From NCBI GenBank assembly GCA_030426665.1, contig JAUHYD010000012.1:94444-158443 (forward strand): 64,000 nucleotides of DNA. Direction: 5' to 3'. Positions 43,485 to 52,800 of this stretch are shown one piece after another. The notes under the pieces were generated by a model. The model was not told the DNA's origin and made no database searches. It saw nothing but the letters and a program-made list of their open reading frames with translations. How positions within the stretch are numbered: position 1 is the stretch's first letter; each line of letters opens with the position of its first letter. Both the position numbers and the translations under genes were made by a program. This stretch comes from Bacteroidia bacterium. GTDB lineage: Bacteria; Bacteroidota; Bacteroidia; Chitinophagales; Chitinophagaceae.

Positions 43485-44184
43485 AGTAACACTTAGCCGG
43501 GAGCAATTAAGAGAAGTTGTAGATTTTATTGAGGGTAGGGGTTTTCATTCTCCACATGTTATCGCTGAGATAATAGACCACTTTGCCTGCAAAGTAGAAG
43601 AGAAGCTCACAGAGCAGCCGGGTATCTCTTTGGAGCGGGCGATGAAGTTGGCGCACAATGATTTTGGTTCGTTGGGTTTTTCTCCTTTGTTAGTTGCCTA
43701 CGAAAAGGCAACAAGAAAAAAGTATAGTAAGATTTACTGGGCCGAGGCAAAGCGACTTTTATTGCACCCATTGGCTATGGTGTTGATAGTACTTTCGTTC
43801 TACTTTCTTTACAATGCCTATCTGTGGAGCGGTAGTCATTTTTTCAATAAAGAGTATGGGATTAACGGAATGAATATGTTGCTGCTTATTTACTTTATCA
43901 CTTATTTGGGGCTTCTTGGAGTTTGGGCTGGGCGTGGATTTCGGCAAAATAAACTATTTACTTCAATCACTCCTTTGAACTTAATTCCTATAGTATTCTT
44001 TATGGGACCCATATGGTCGTTTAATTCTGATATTAGTGCTAGAGGTATGATTTTTATGGCGTGTGTTATTTCGTTTGGTTTTATCTTTTTAACGCTTCAT
44101 GCGATTGCAATGTACTTCACAATAATGGAGGGTAAGAAGGAAAACAAGCGTGTGCTCGACTACATGGAGTCAATCAATTCTTGA
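43477..44184 (+). CDS. HAAS-like four-helix membrane protein, copy 1
   Basis: A 235-residue protein. The cytosolic N-terminal 90 residues (LSREQLREVVDFIEGRG, EIIDHFACKVEEKL, ERAMKLAHNDFGSLG) resemble the all-alpha HAAS/permease-prefix domain often encoded next to PadR. Four membrane helices follow (about 95-120, 130-150, 160-185, 190-215). No enzyme motif is seen. The ATG overlaps the padR stop, and a PadR/HAAS pair usually works as a regulator with its membrane partner. A tandem paralogue is at 44564. Confidence 0.75.
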   Translation: MDKVTLSREQLREVVDFIEGRGFHSPHVIAEIIDHFACKVEEKLTEQPGISLERAMKLAHNDFGSLGFSPLLVAYEKATRKKYSKIYWAEAKRLLLHPLAMVLIVLSFYFLYNAYLWSGSHFFNKEYGINGMNMLLLIYFITYLGLLGVWAGRGFRQNKLFTSITPLNLIPIVFFMGPIWSFNSDISARGMIFMACVISFGFIFLTLHAIAMYFTIMEGKKENKRVLDYMESINS

Positions 44185-44290
44185 TTTTCTATTTCGGACT
44201 TTTTGTTAGCGTGCCGAAATTTGATGGATGATTGTCGAATGCTTTTTTAGACTAAAGTTTTTTTTGTTTATAGGTGTTTTTCGAAAATAA

Positions 44291-44569
44291 ATTGAAGCGG
44301 TTTAGTGATGACAGTTAGAGGTCGGCTTTCGAGTTGACGAGAGTTTTCGGGAGCTCAAAGGGTAAGAGACGGTTGTTGGGGAAGTGGCGTTGCGCGAGTT
44401 AGGAAAGCGTGGTTTGCTTGTAAGGAAACTGATGCTGTAAGCCGGGGTATATGTAAGTGGCACTTAGTAACACGTAGCTGTATTATGGCGACTGAAACCG
44501 GGGTTGCAAGACTAAACGAATTTCTGCAATCACTGCATATTATTTTGAACTCAAACTTAAGTAATGGAT
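44291..44569 (+). pseudogene. Decayed second padR copy
   Basis: The 379-base gap between the paired membrane genes aligns along its length with padR (for example GGCTTTCGAGTTGACGA with GGTTACGAGATGACGA, and GCGTTGCGCGAGTTAG with GCGTTGCACAAGTTAG). Many substitutions and small indels destroy the frame. The last 46 bases (44524-44569) are identical to the end of padR (43437-43482), including the start codon region of the next gene. The operator palindrome and promoter of the first copy are not kept. Confidence 0.72.
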
Positions 44570-45271
44570 GGAGTAACACTTAGCCGGGAGCAACTTAGAG
44601 AAGTGGTGGATTTTATAGAGGGTAGAGGGTTTCATGCGCCGCATGTTATCGCTGAAATCCTCGATCACTTTGCCTGTAAGGTAGAAGAGAAGCTCATAGA
44701 GCAACCCGGTATCACGTTGGAGCGGGCGATGAAGCTGGCACACGATGATTTTGGTTCATTAGGGTTTTATCCGTTCCTGGCTGCTTATGAAAAATCGACT
44801 CGAAAAAAGTACCGTCGAATATATTGGGGCGAAATGAAGAGGCTTGTGCTTCATCCATTGGTCCTGGCCTTTATAGGGCTTTCAGGCTTCTTTCTTTTTA
44901 AGGGATACATTTGGTGTAACGCTCATTTTTTCAATGCGTTTTTCGGTGTAAACGGCATGAACGTTTTATTGCTTGTCGGTTTTGCTGCTTATATGTGGCT
45001 GGTTGCTATTAAGGCTGGCAAAGGCTTTAGAAAGAATAAATTATTTGGGACAATTATTTCTATTGACACTGTTCCCCTTTCATGTTTTATGGGCGCAATC
45101 TGGTCATTCAATCCCGGAATGAGTGAACATCGTACAACCTTTGCAGCTGTCATAGTTTCTTTTGGTTTTATTTATTTGGTGTTACACGGCATCTCCATGT
45201 TTGCTGCTCTGGAGCAAGGAAAGGTGGAGAATAATCGCGTGCTCGATTACATGGATGCTCTAACATCCTGA
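44564..45271 (+). CDS. HAAS-like four-helix membrane protein, copy 2
   Basis: A 235-residue paralogue of the protein at 43477, identical in length. The N-terminal 75 residues are nearly identical (LSREQLREVVDFIEGRG, DHFACKVEEKL), whereas the membrane half has diverged strongly. It lies behind the decayed padR copy and has no clear consensus promoter, so it may use a weak element in the conserved 46-base block. It could also be read through from copy 1. Confidence 0.72.
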   Translation: MDGVTLSREQLREVVDFIEGRGFHAPHVIAEILDHFACKVEEKLIEQPGITLERAMKLAHDDFGSLGFYPFLAAYEKSTRKKYRRIYWGEMKRLVLHPLVLAFIGLSGFFLFKGYIWCNAHFFNAFFGVNGMNVLLLVGFAAYMWLVAIKAGKGFRKNKLFGTIISIDTVPLSCFMGAIWSFNPGMSEHRTTFAAVIVSFGFIYLVLHGISMFAALEQGKVENNRVLDYMDALTS

Positions 45272-45329
45272 TTTTTCAACTCTGGTTTTTTGTTAAAAAA
45301 TGTGAAAATCCTTTTCACTTATTTTTATT

Positions 45330-45369
45330 TACGAAAATATTCGTACGTTTGTGTACGAACTAATTCGTA
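45330..45369 (+). promoter_or_regulatory. Two BlaI-type operators around a -7 element
   Basis: TACGAA-AATA-TTCGTA (45330-45345) and TACGAA-CTAA-TTCGTA (45354-45369) are two perfect inverted repeats, 24 bases apart centre to centre. The -7 element TACGTTTG (45344-45351) sits between them. The inner halves also form TTCGTAC-GTTTGT-GTACGAA. The arrangement fits double-operator repression of the blaI operon. A -33 TTG is not obvious. Confidence 0.85.
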
Positions 45370-45394
45370 GGAAGAAAAACAACAATCATTCAGA

Positions 45395-45778
45395 ATGACA
45401 ACGATAGGAAAACCAACAGACAGTGAACTGGAAATTTTGAACATACTCTGGAGCAAAGGGCCGTCGACTGTGCGGGATGTTCACGAAGTGCTCGAAAAGA
45501 ACAAGGAAGCAGGGTACACCACTACGCTTAAATTGATGCAGATAATGCATGAAAAGAAACTGTTGAATAGAGACGCCAGTAGCAAAAGTCATATTTACAC
45601 TGCAAACGTATCGCAGGAGAAAACACAAGGGCAGCTGGTGAAGCGTTTTATAGACAATGTCTTTAGTGGTTCCGCATCGCAACTGGTGATGCAGGCGCTC
45701 GGAAATCATAAGACAAATAAGGCGGAGCTCGACGAGATAAAAAGATACCTGAAGGAAATCGAAAAAAAGAATAAATAA
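45395..45778 (+). CDS. BlaI/MecI/CopY family transcriptional repressor
   Basis: A 127-residue repressor. The winged-helix part (residues 1-80: TDSELEILNILWSKGPSTVRDVHEVL, GYTTTLKLMQIMHEKKLL) matches BlaI/MecI, and the C-terminal part is a dimerisation tail. The family is inactivated by cleavage or release by an M56 membrane peptidase, which is encoded just downstream. Two strong operators precede it. The next gene is 30 bases after its stop. Confidence 0.93.
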   Translation: MTTIGKPTDSELEILNILWSKGPSTVRDVHEVLEKNKEAGYTTTLKLMQIMHEKKLLNRDASSKSHIYTANVSQEKTQGQLVKRFIDNVFSGSASQLVMQALGNHKTNKAELDEIKRYLKEIEKKNK

Positions 45779-45808
45779 CTCAATCACTAAACGTCAAAAT
45801 AACGGTCT

Positions 45809-47653
45809 ATGTACATACTTTCAGATACCGCAACAGCTTTGGCTCATTCATTTTCTTATGCGCTACTTTCTTCTCTTTGGCAGGGTGGGCTCGTTTTTGG
45901 TTTGCTCTATATAGTCTTGAATTTATTCAGGACATTAAGTGCCAGTGCAAAGCACTTTTTGTCATATAGTGCAAGCATCAGTGTGTTTGCCTGGTTCTTA
46001 AGCACATGGCAGTTTCGTTATGAATTGCTTAAAGGTGCCACTGTTTATATTACGGGTTCCGTTGGTGGCGCTACTACAGCGTCGGCGGGCGCACAACAGG
46101 CTGTTACAGCCATGCCGGCACACTTTTTTGGTTTTCCTCAGATAGCTGGGTATGTCCCGCTTATTGTGTCGTTGTATTGTATTGGGCTGGGTGTCATGTT
46201 GCTTCGGTTTCTTATAAATGTTGTCCGTTTACGCTCTTTAAGTAGAAACGTGATTGCGGTGCCGGGGATAGAGTGGAGTAATTTTTTAGCTAAGTGGCAA
46301 TACAGATTTGGAATATCGCGTAACGTTGGCCTGTTTCTTTCTCGTAGGGTAGATGTCCCGATGATGTTGGGTGTTTTTAAGCCGGTGATATTGCTGCCTG
46401 TTGCCACGATAAATCGTCTGACAACAGAGCAGGTAGAGTCTATTATTCTGCACGAGTTAGCCCACATTAAGCGGCACGATTATCTGCTGAATATGTTGCA
46501 AACAATTGTTGAGACGATACTATTCTTCAATCCATTTATCTGGCTTATTTCAGCTATCGTTCGCAAGGAGCGGGAGCACTGTTGCGATGACCTGGTTGTT
46601 GCATCATCGTCCGATGCGGTAGTATATGCAAACGCGCTTGCATTGCTTGAAGATAGTCGTATTGCCAACTCACTTTCATTGGCAGCCACAGGTCATAAAA
46701 ATCATTTGTTAAACAGAATAAAGCGAATAGTAGATATGAAAAACGGAAAGAATACACACGGCAGGTTTTCTGCACTGATAGTGGCAATCGTTGCCGCAAC
46801 ATTTTTGACAGCTATGATAGCATTTACGCCATCATTTGCGCAGAGGGTTAAAACCGAAAAAGTAAAAGAAAAGACGACAGTCAAAAAGGGCGTTACCACC
46901 ACAAAAACGGTGACGGTTGATGACCGCGGGAAAAAGAAAGTTGTTACAAAATCTATATCTTCTATCGGGGGAACAGCACATGACGATGATGAGGAAGGCG
47001 TTAGTATAAACATTTCTGTCTCGGACGATGATGACAACCCGCACGCCAAGGTAACCGTCATTTCCTCGACTGATGATAAGGGAGGCAAAGGCAAAAGAGT
47101 TAGGAAGGAAGTTGTAATTAGTTCTGCAGACGGACGAGGACATACTAAACGTGATGTCGAAAGAGAAATCGAAAAAGCACAAAGAGAATTAAGTGAGGTT
47201 GACTGGGAAGAAATCGGAGATGGTTTAGGTACAGAAATAGCGCAAGCCATAACCGAGGTTATTGAAGAATTAGATTTCGATCAATTAGGTAAGCAGATTA
47301 ATGTAGAGGTAAGAAAGAGTTTAGCTGAAGCGAAAAGGGATATTGCAGAAAGTAAGAAAGAGATTATCGTAGCGAAAAGGCAAATGGCCGATGCGAAGAG
47401 AGAAATGGACAATGCCGGTGAGCGGACGCAGGAAAGAGAAAGCATGGAGACAATGCTTGACGATATGGATGCAAACGGATTGATAGACCGCAACCATAAA
47501 TTCAATGTTGAAAAGGATGGTGGAGTCTTATACATCAATGGCAGAAAGCAATCAAAGGCTGTGCTTAGCAAATACAGTAAATACCTTTCTGACAATCACA
47601 TTTCTATAACCGGTAAAAAAGGTAGCCTCAATGTTTTGATAATAGGTGATTAA
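45809..47653 (+). CDS. M56 family (BlaR1-like) membrane metallopeptidase
   Basis: A 614-residue protein. Four membrane helices bracket a zinc peptidase with HELAHIKRHDY (near residue 215) and EREHCCDD further on, as in BlaR1/MecR1. A further helix lies near residue 330. The C-terminal 270 residues are not a penicillin-binding sensor: they hold a Lys/Thr/Val-rich stretch, DDDEEG, SDDDDN, and a long charged coiled coil (AKRDIAESKKEIIVAKRQMADAK). The signal sensed is therefore unlike that of beta-lactam systems and unknown. It forms an operon with the BlaI repressor. Confidence 0.88.
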   Translation: MYILSDTATALAHSFSYALLSSLWQGGLVFGLLYIVLNLFRTLSASAKHFLSYSASISVFAWFLSTWQFRYELLKGATVYITGSVGGATTASAGAQQAVTAMPAHFFGFPQIAGYVPLIVSLYCIGLGVMLLRFLINVVRLRSLSRNVIAVPGIEWSNFLAKWQYRFGISRNVGLFLSRRVDVPMMLGVFKPVILLPVATINRLTTEQVESIILHELAHIKRHDYLLNMLQTIVETILFFNPFIWLISAIVRKEREHCCDDLVVASSSDAVVYANALALLEDSRIANSLSLAATGHKNHLLNRIKRIVDMKNGKNTHGRFSALIVAIVAATFLTAMIAFTPSFAQRVKTEKVKEKTTVKKGVTTTKTVTVDDRGKKKVVTKSISSIGGTAHDDDEEGVSINISVSDDDDNPHAKVTVISSTDDKGGKGKRVRKEVVISSADGRGHTKRDVEREIEKAQRELSEVDWEEIGDGLGTEIAQAITEVIEELDFDQLGKQINVEVRKSLAEAKRDIAESKKEIIVAKRQMADAKREMDNAGERTQERESMETMLDDMDANGLIDRNHKFNVEKDGGVLYINGRKQSKAVLSKYSKYLSDNHISITGKKGSLNVLIIGD

Positions 47654-47777
47654 GTTTTTGCTTCATAAACCCGCAATTAGCAAATGACCTTCTTTTCTAA
47701 GAAGGTTTTTTGCTTTAGGTTCCATCCCGGAAAGGTCGTACTGTTCTGTTATTCTATCTATGTACATTTGTGTATTC

Positions 47778-48809
47778 ATGGAGGTCGATAGAGACGAAAA
47801 ACAGGTATTGAATAATGCCATTACTGAATGGGAGAAAGATGGTATGCTTACTTCAGAGCAAGCAGGTTCGTTGCGGGCATCTATTGTTGTACGTAAGAGC
47901 GACCGGCAGCAGATTGCACGGTATTTCTTTTTCATTGCGCTTTGTTGTACCATGCTGGCATTTGCTGCCTTGTTTCTGAATGAGAAGTTGCTTGAAAAAA
48001 TAAAAGCTTATTTTGCCTGGAGCGATGTAGCAATCGCAGGGATTTCTGCACTTTTGGCAATCGTCTGGTTTGGGTATATATATCGTAAGCGGGCAGTTAT
48101 TCGCACTGCTCTGTATGAAATATATATGGCACTGGGAGGGCTTTCTATGCTTACTTCTTTTGTATACACATGCAAATACCTGCATGCCGATGCGACGTAC
48201 ACGATTTTTCTATCGCTAGCTTCTATAGCACTTGTTTGTATCGGCTTGTTTTTCAGGTCTTTCATTTTATGGGTAGGGGCCCTTTTTTCGGTGTTGGCGT
48301 GGTACGGTGTGTTTACTACAGCTATTCAGCGTCACTTTCTATTCCTTGGAATGAATTATCCAATGCGTTTTGTCCTTGTCGGGTTGGTATTGCTCGGCGT
48401 TGCATTTTTGTTGGGTAGGGTAGAGCGTTTGAGGCAATTTAAGCAAATGACCTACATCGCGGGGTTATCTGTGTTTTTTGTCGCTTTGTGGGGGGTGTCC
48501 ATATTCGGAAACTATAATTCTTTTGACCATTGGCGAGCGGTGAGGCAGGTTCATGTGTTGGCTTATTCAATTATTATGGCGGTAATTTCAGGCATTGTTT
48601 TTTATTTCGGGATACGCTTTCAGGACAGAACGGCAAGAGATTTTGGCGTTCTGTTTTTATTGGTTAATCTGTACACACGGTATTTCGAATATTTTTGGGA
48701 TAGTATGAATAAAGGAATTTTCTTTCTGATTTTGGCGGTGACCTTTGGTTTGTTGGGTCGTTGGCTTGATAAGAAGAACAAAGCAGCAACACTTTCCGAA
48801 ACAAAATAA
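47778..48809 (+). CDS. DUF2157 family membrane protein
   Basis: A 343-residue protein. A cytosolic N-terminus (ITEWEKDGMLTSEQAGSLRASI) typical of DUF2157 is followed by about ten short membrane helices through to GIFFLILAVTFGLLGRWLDKK. The ATG at 47778 (MEVDRDEKQ) is preferred. Function of the family is unknown. It lies 124 bases after the M56 gene, in the same direction, and 48 bases before truA. Confidence 0.75.
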   Translation: MEVDRDEKQVLNNAITEWEKDGMLTSEQAGSLRASIVVRKSDRQQIARYFFFIALCCTMLAFAALFLNEKLLEKIKAYFAWSDVAIAGISALLAIVWFGYIYRKRAVIRTALYEIYMALGGLSMLTSFVYTCKYLHADATYTIFLSLASIALVCIGLFFRSFILWVGALFSVLAWYGVFTTAIQRHFLFLGMNYPMRFVLVGLVLLGVAFLLGRVERLRQFKQMTYIAGLSVFFVALWGVSIFGNYNSFDHWRAVRQVHVLAYSIIMAVISGIVFYFGIRFQDRTARDFGVLFLLVNLYTRYFEYFWDSMNKGIFFLILAVTFGLLGRWLDKKNKAATLSETK

Positions 48810-48857
48810 TAGCCGTCACCTCCCTTTTTTGATTATTTTTTGTTCTTTTGGCGTTAT

Positions 48858-49616
48858 ATGACAAGGTACGTTCTTGAAGTGATGTATGATGGTACATGTT
48901 TTCATGGTTCTCAGGTTCAGGGAGAGACACCTACCGTTCAGCTGTTGTTGAATACAATGCTGTCAACATTATTACGAATGCCCGTTCTTTCTTATGGTGC
49001 CAGTCGTACCGACGAAGGAGTACATGCGCTGAACAACTATTACCATTTTGATACAGAATTACCGTTGAAATCTGACTTTTTGTATAAATGCAACGCAATA
49101 CTTCCACAGGGCATCGCCGTGAAACAGATATATAGAGCAGCGGATATGGAGTTTAACGTTCGTTTTCATGCCATGTCCCGTCGCTACAGATATAAAATAT
49201 ATTCGTTTAAGAATCCGTTTATGGCTGAACGTGCGCTTTATTACCCTTTTCCTGTTGATTTTTCTTCTTTACAACAAACTGCGGCAATAATTCAGGAACA
49301 CCATCAATTTGAGTCTTTTGCCAAAAGAAATTCGCAGACAAAGACCTTCAATTGCACAATAAGTGAATCTTATTGGGAACAGAGAGAGGGGGAGTTGCAT
49401 TACGTAGTTGTAGCCAATAGGTTTTTAAGGGGAATGGTTCGCGGCCTGGTAGCTACCCAACTCAGATTGGCGAAAAGTGGTAATGCCGCCAATCGTTTGG
49501 TGGAAATTCTGGAGGCACGAGACTGCACCAAAGCTTTCTTTAATGTTGCAGGTCACGGATTATATTTGGAGCAGATTATGTATCCTGAGGGTAGAATGAT
49601 ACCTTTGTTTACTTAA
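48858..49616 (+). CDS. truA: tRNA pseudouridine(38-40) synthase TruA
   Basis: Converts uridines 38-40 of the anticodon arm to pseudouridine. From ATG 48858 the protein has 252 residues, the normal length. The catalytic aspartate is D52 in SRTDEGVHA. FHGSQVQGETPTVQ, FAKRNSQT and NRFLRGMVRGLV are typical. An earlier TTG would add six residues of low similarity. Confidence 0.95.
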   Translation: MTRYVLEVMYDGTCFHGSQVQGETPTVQLLLNTMLSTLLRMPVLSYGASRTDEGVHALNNYYHFDTELPLKSDFLYKCNAILPQGIAVKQIYRAADMEFNVRFHAMSRRYRYKIYSFKNPFMAERALYYPFPVDFSSLQQTAAIIQEHHQFESFAKRNSQTKTFNCTISESYWEQREGELHYVVVANRFLRGMVRGLVATQLRLAKSGNAANRLVEILEARDCTKAFFNVAGHGLYLEQIMYPEGRMIPLFT

Positions 49617-49854
49617 AACGGATAAGGGAACGTGATTTGTGGGGTTTTATTGTTAGGTTTACCAATATCTTGTTACTTTAAGATTTTCTTGTAATACGAT
49701 ATTGCTTTTAATTAATAAGGCATGTGGTTTTTTGCTCAAACTTATCCCGTTAGAGGGGTGGAGTGAACGTATATTTATAAAAAAATAAGAGAATAGCTAT
49801 AAATAGTTTATTTTTTTGAGTATTTTTCGGCATTGTTTCATAAACTATATTGAT

Positions 49855-52800
49855 ATGAGATTAGAACATCTTTACCCCCATTCAGGAAGAAGGGAAAAAC
49901 GCACAACTGGAATTGGTTTTACAAGAACGTTCCTTTTGGCTGGTATATTAATGGTATTCTTACCGTTTGTGAGTAGTGCAATTTTTGTACCTGCCTTCAC
50001 AAATTCCAGTCCGCAATATCGTACTATATGTAGTAATTTACCTGTCGATATTGGTGCTTGGTTGAGTGTTAACGATATCGACCCATCTGAGACTTTGACT
50101 TGGGATATTGTAGACGAGTCGGGTGCGAATGGTGTATTGTCAGGGTTCCCTGCAACTGCTTCTACTCCCGGTAGTACTATTACGCCGTCGGGTCTAACAT
50201 TTACTCCGGACCCCGGTGCTACTACCAGTGCATTTACAATATCTGTTGATGATGGGACGGGTAGTGCTCTTATGACAATCATACTTACAATCAATGCCGG
50301 ACCTGCGCTTACATTGGGTACAATGCCTGCTGTTTGTGCCGGAGTAACATCTGCGACAATCCCTTTTTCAGGCTTGTCAAACGTTGGTCCCGATACGGTA
50401 ACATTTAGTTATACAGGCAGTATGCAGTCCTGGACTGTACCTTCAAATGTAACTAGTGTTAAGTTTGATGTGATGGGTGCTGCTGGTGGAACCGGAAATT
50501 ATGCTGGCGCTACTGCTCCTGGTAAAGGAGGCAGAATCGAAGGTATTTTGTCTGTCGCTCCCGGTTCAAGTATGAACATATTTGTTGGAGGTCAAGGTGA
50601 AAACGGCTCTATGTTGGGAGCTGCCGGAGGTTATAACGGCGGCGGTGATGCCTTCTTCTATTACTTTGGTTGTGGCGGTGCCGGTGGTGGTGCTTCCGAC
50701 ATCCGTATAGGCGGTACCTCTCTTGCAGACCGTAAGGTTGTTGCCGGCGGCGGCGGCGGCGATGGCTCTGACGATAATATTACAGCATTGGCCGGTGGTG
50801 CCGGTGGTGGTCTTACAGGTGGAGCCAGTGATGCACACGTTGCAGGAGGTCACTCTAATGGTGGTACTCAGACAAATGGTGGCGCACCGGCAACATACAC
50901 CGGATGGTCTCCCGGCGCTTATGGCGTTTCCGGTGTCGGCGGCAACGGTAGCTCTCAGGGTTACTCTGGCGGTGGTGGCGGTGGCTACTACGGTGGCGGC
51001 GGTGGTATCTGGACCGGCGGTGGCGGTGGATCTTCATTCGCTGACGGTACTGTTACCTATTCTGTTTCTCACACGCAAGGCGCAAGAGAAGGTGACGGAA
51101 TGGTTACTCTTTATTACTCTGATCCCGGAACGTATACCATTATTTGGGATGCTACTGCTGACGGTGAAGGTTTCTTAAATGTTGCCAGTGCAGCTTTACC
51201 AACGGGTAATGAATTTAACATTGATGTGCCTTCAGGTGCAGCACCCGGTACTTATCATGGTACGCTTACAATTAATAATATCAGCTGTAATAGCATAGAG
51301 TATCCGATAGAAGTAACTGTTAAGCCGCTTCCGGATGTTACAACTCCTGCTGATCAGGTTTTATGTCATGGCGAAATGACAACGGACGTTTTCTTAAGCG
51401 GTTCTGTTAGTGGTGGTTCTTATAGCTGGGTAAATGATAATCCTGCAATTGGCTTGGATCCTTCAGGTACTGGTCATATTCCTGCATTCGCTCCCGTTAA
51501 TGGTACGCCATTCCCGGTGACTGCTAATATTACTGTTACTCCGGTAGCAGATGGTTGTATCGGTGCTTCGGAAGTTTTCCATATCATTGACAACCCTGTT
51601 CCAATGTTGAACAGCACTACTACTCCGGCATCTATTTGTAACAATATGCTATTTAGCTACATCCCTACAAGTCTGACTCCGGGTACAACGTTTGAGTGGA
51701 GTCGTGCTTCGGTTGCGGGTATCGCAAATGCACCAAATACAGGTACTGGTAATCCTAATGAAACTTTGTTCAATTTGACTACCGAGCCAATTACAGTTAC
51801 TTACGTTTATACATTGTCTGCAAATACATGTACTAATACCGTAAATGTGATGGTGGTTGTTAATCCAACACCAAGCCTGACTAGCCCCGTTAGTCCGGCT
51901 CCATTGTGTAACAGCGAGGTGTTTAGCTATACACCTACTACTGCTACTACAGGTGCTTCTTTAACTTGGCACCGTCCTGTTGCTGCCGGAATCAGCAACC
52001 CGGACGCTACAGGTACAGGAGCTATCAGCGAGACGCTTATCAATACAACAGTAAGTCCTAAAACAGTAACTTACGTTATTACTTTGGGCATCGACGGTTG
52101 TGAATACGACGAAGATGTGACGGTAACAGTTAACCCTCCATTGATGTTGTCAAATGCAAGCGAGTTTTTGACTTCGGTTTGTGATAGTCAATTGTTGACT
52201 TACATACCTACAACAAACGTTCCGGGTGCTACTGCAACCTGGAGCCGTGGTCCGGTTACGGGTATTTCTAACCCTGCAACAACAGGTGCGTCAGGAATCA
52301 GCGAGTCATTAGCTAATACAACACCAGACCAGATAGATGTTACTTATATCTACACAATTGCAGCGTTTGGTTGTACTAATACTCAGAACTTAACTATTAC
52401 TGTTAACCCGAAACCACAATTGAGTTCGTCATTAACTCCTCCGGATATCTGTACGAACACTTTGTTTGGTTATACGCCATCAAGCTTAACTTCTGGTGCA
52501 ACATTTGTTTGGGCTAGAGATAGTGTTCGTGGAATCGTTAACCCGGTTGCCGTTGGTTCCGGAAGTGTTAGTGAAATTGTTATCAATAATACAGATACTA
52601 CTATCAATGTTCCATACCTCTACACAATCACAGGTTATGGTGGATGTGCCGATTCTCAGGTGGTAATGCTAAAAGTTCATCCGCTGCCAAGAATCAGCAA
52701 TGACATCTCTAACATTGCGGTTTGTGATAGTGCTTTGCTTGACTTCAATCCTGCAAGTATTACTCCGGGTGCAACTTTCAGTTGGACACGTGATTACGTA

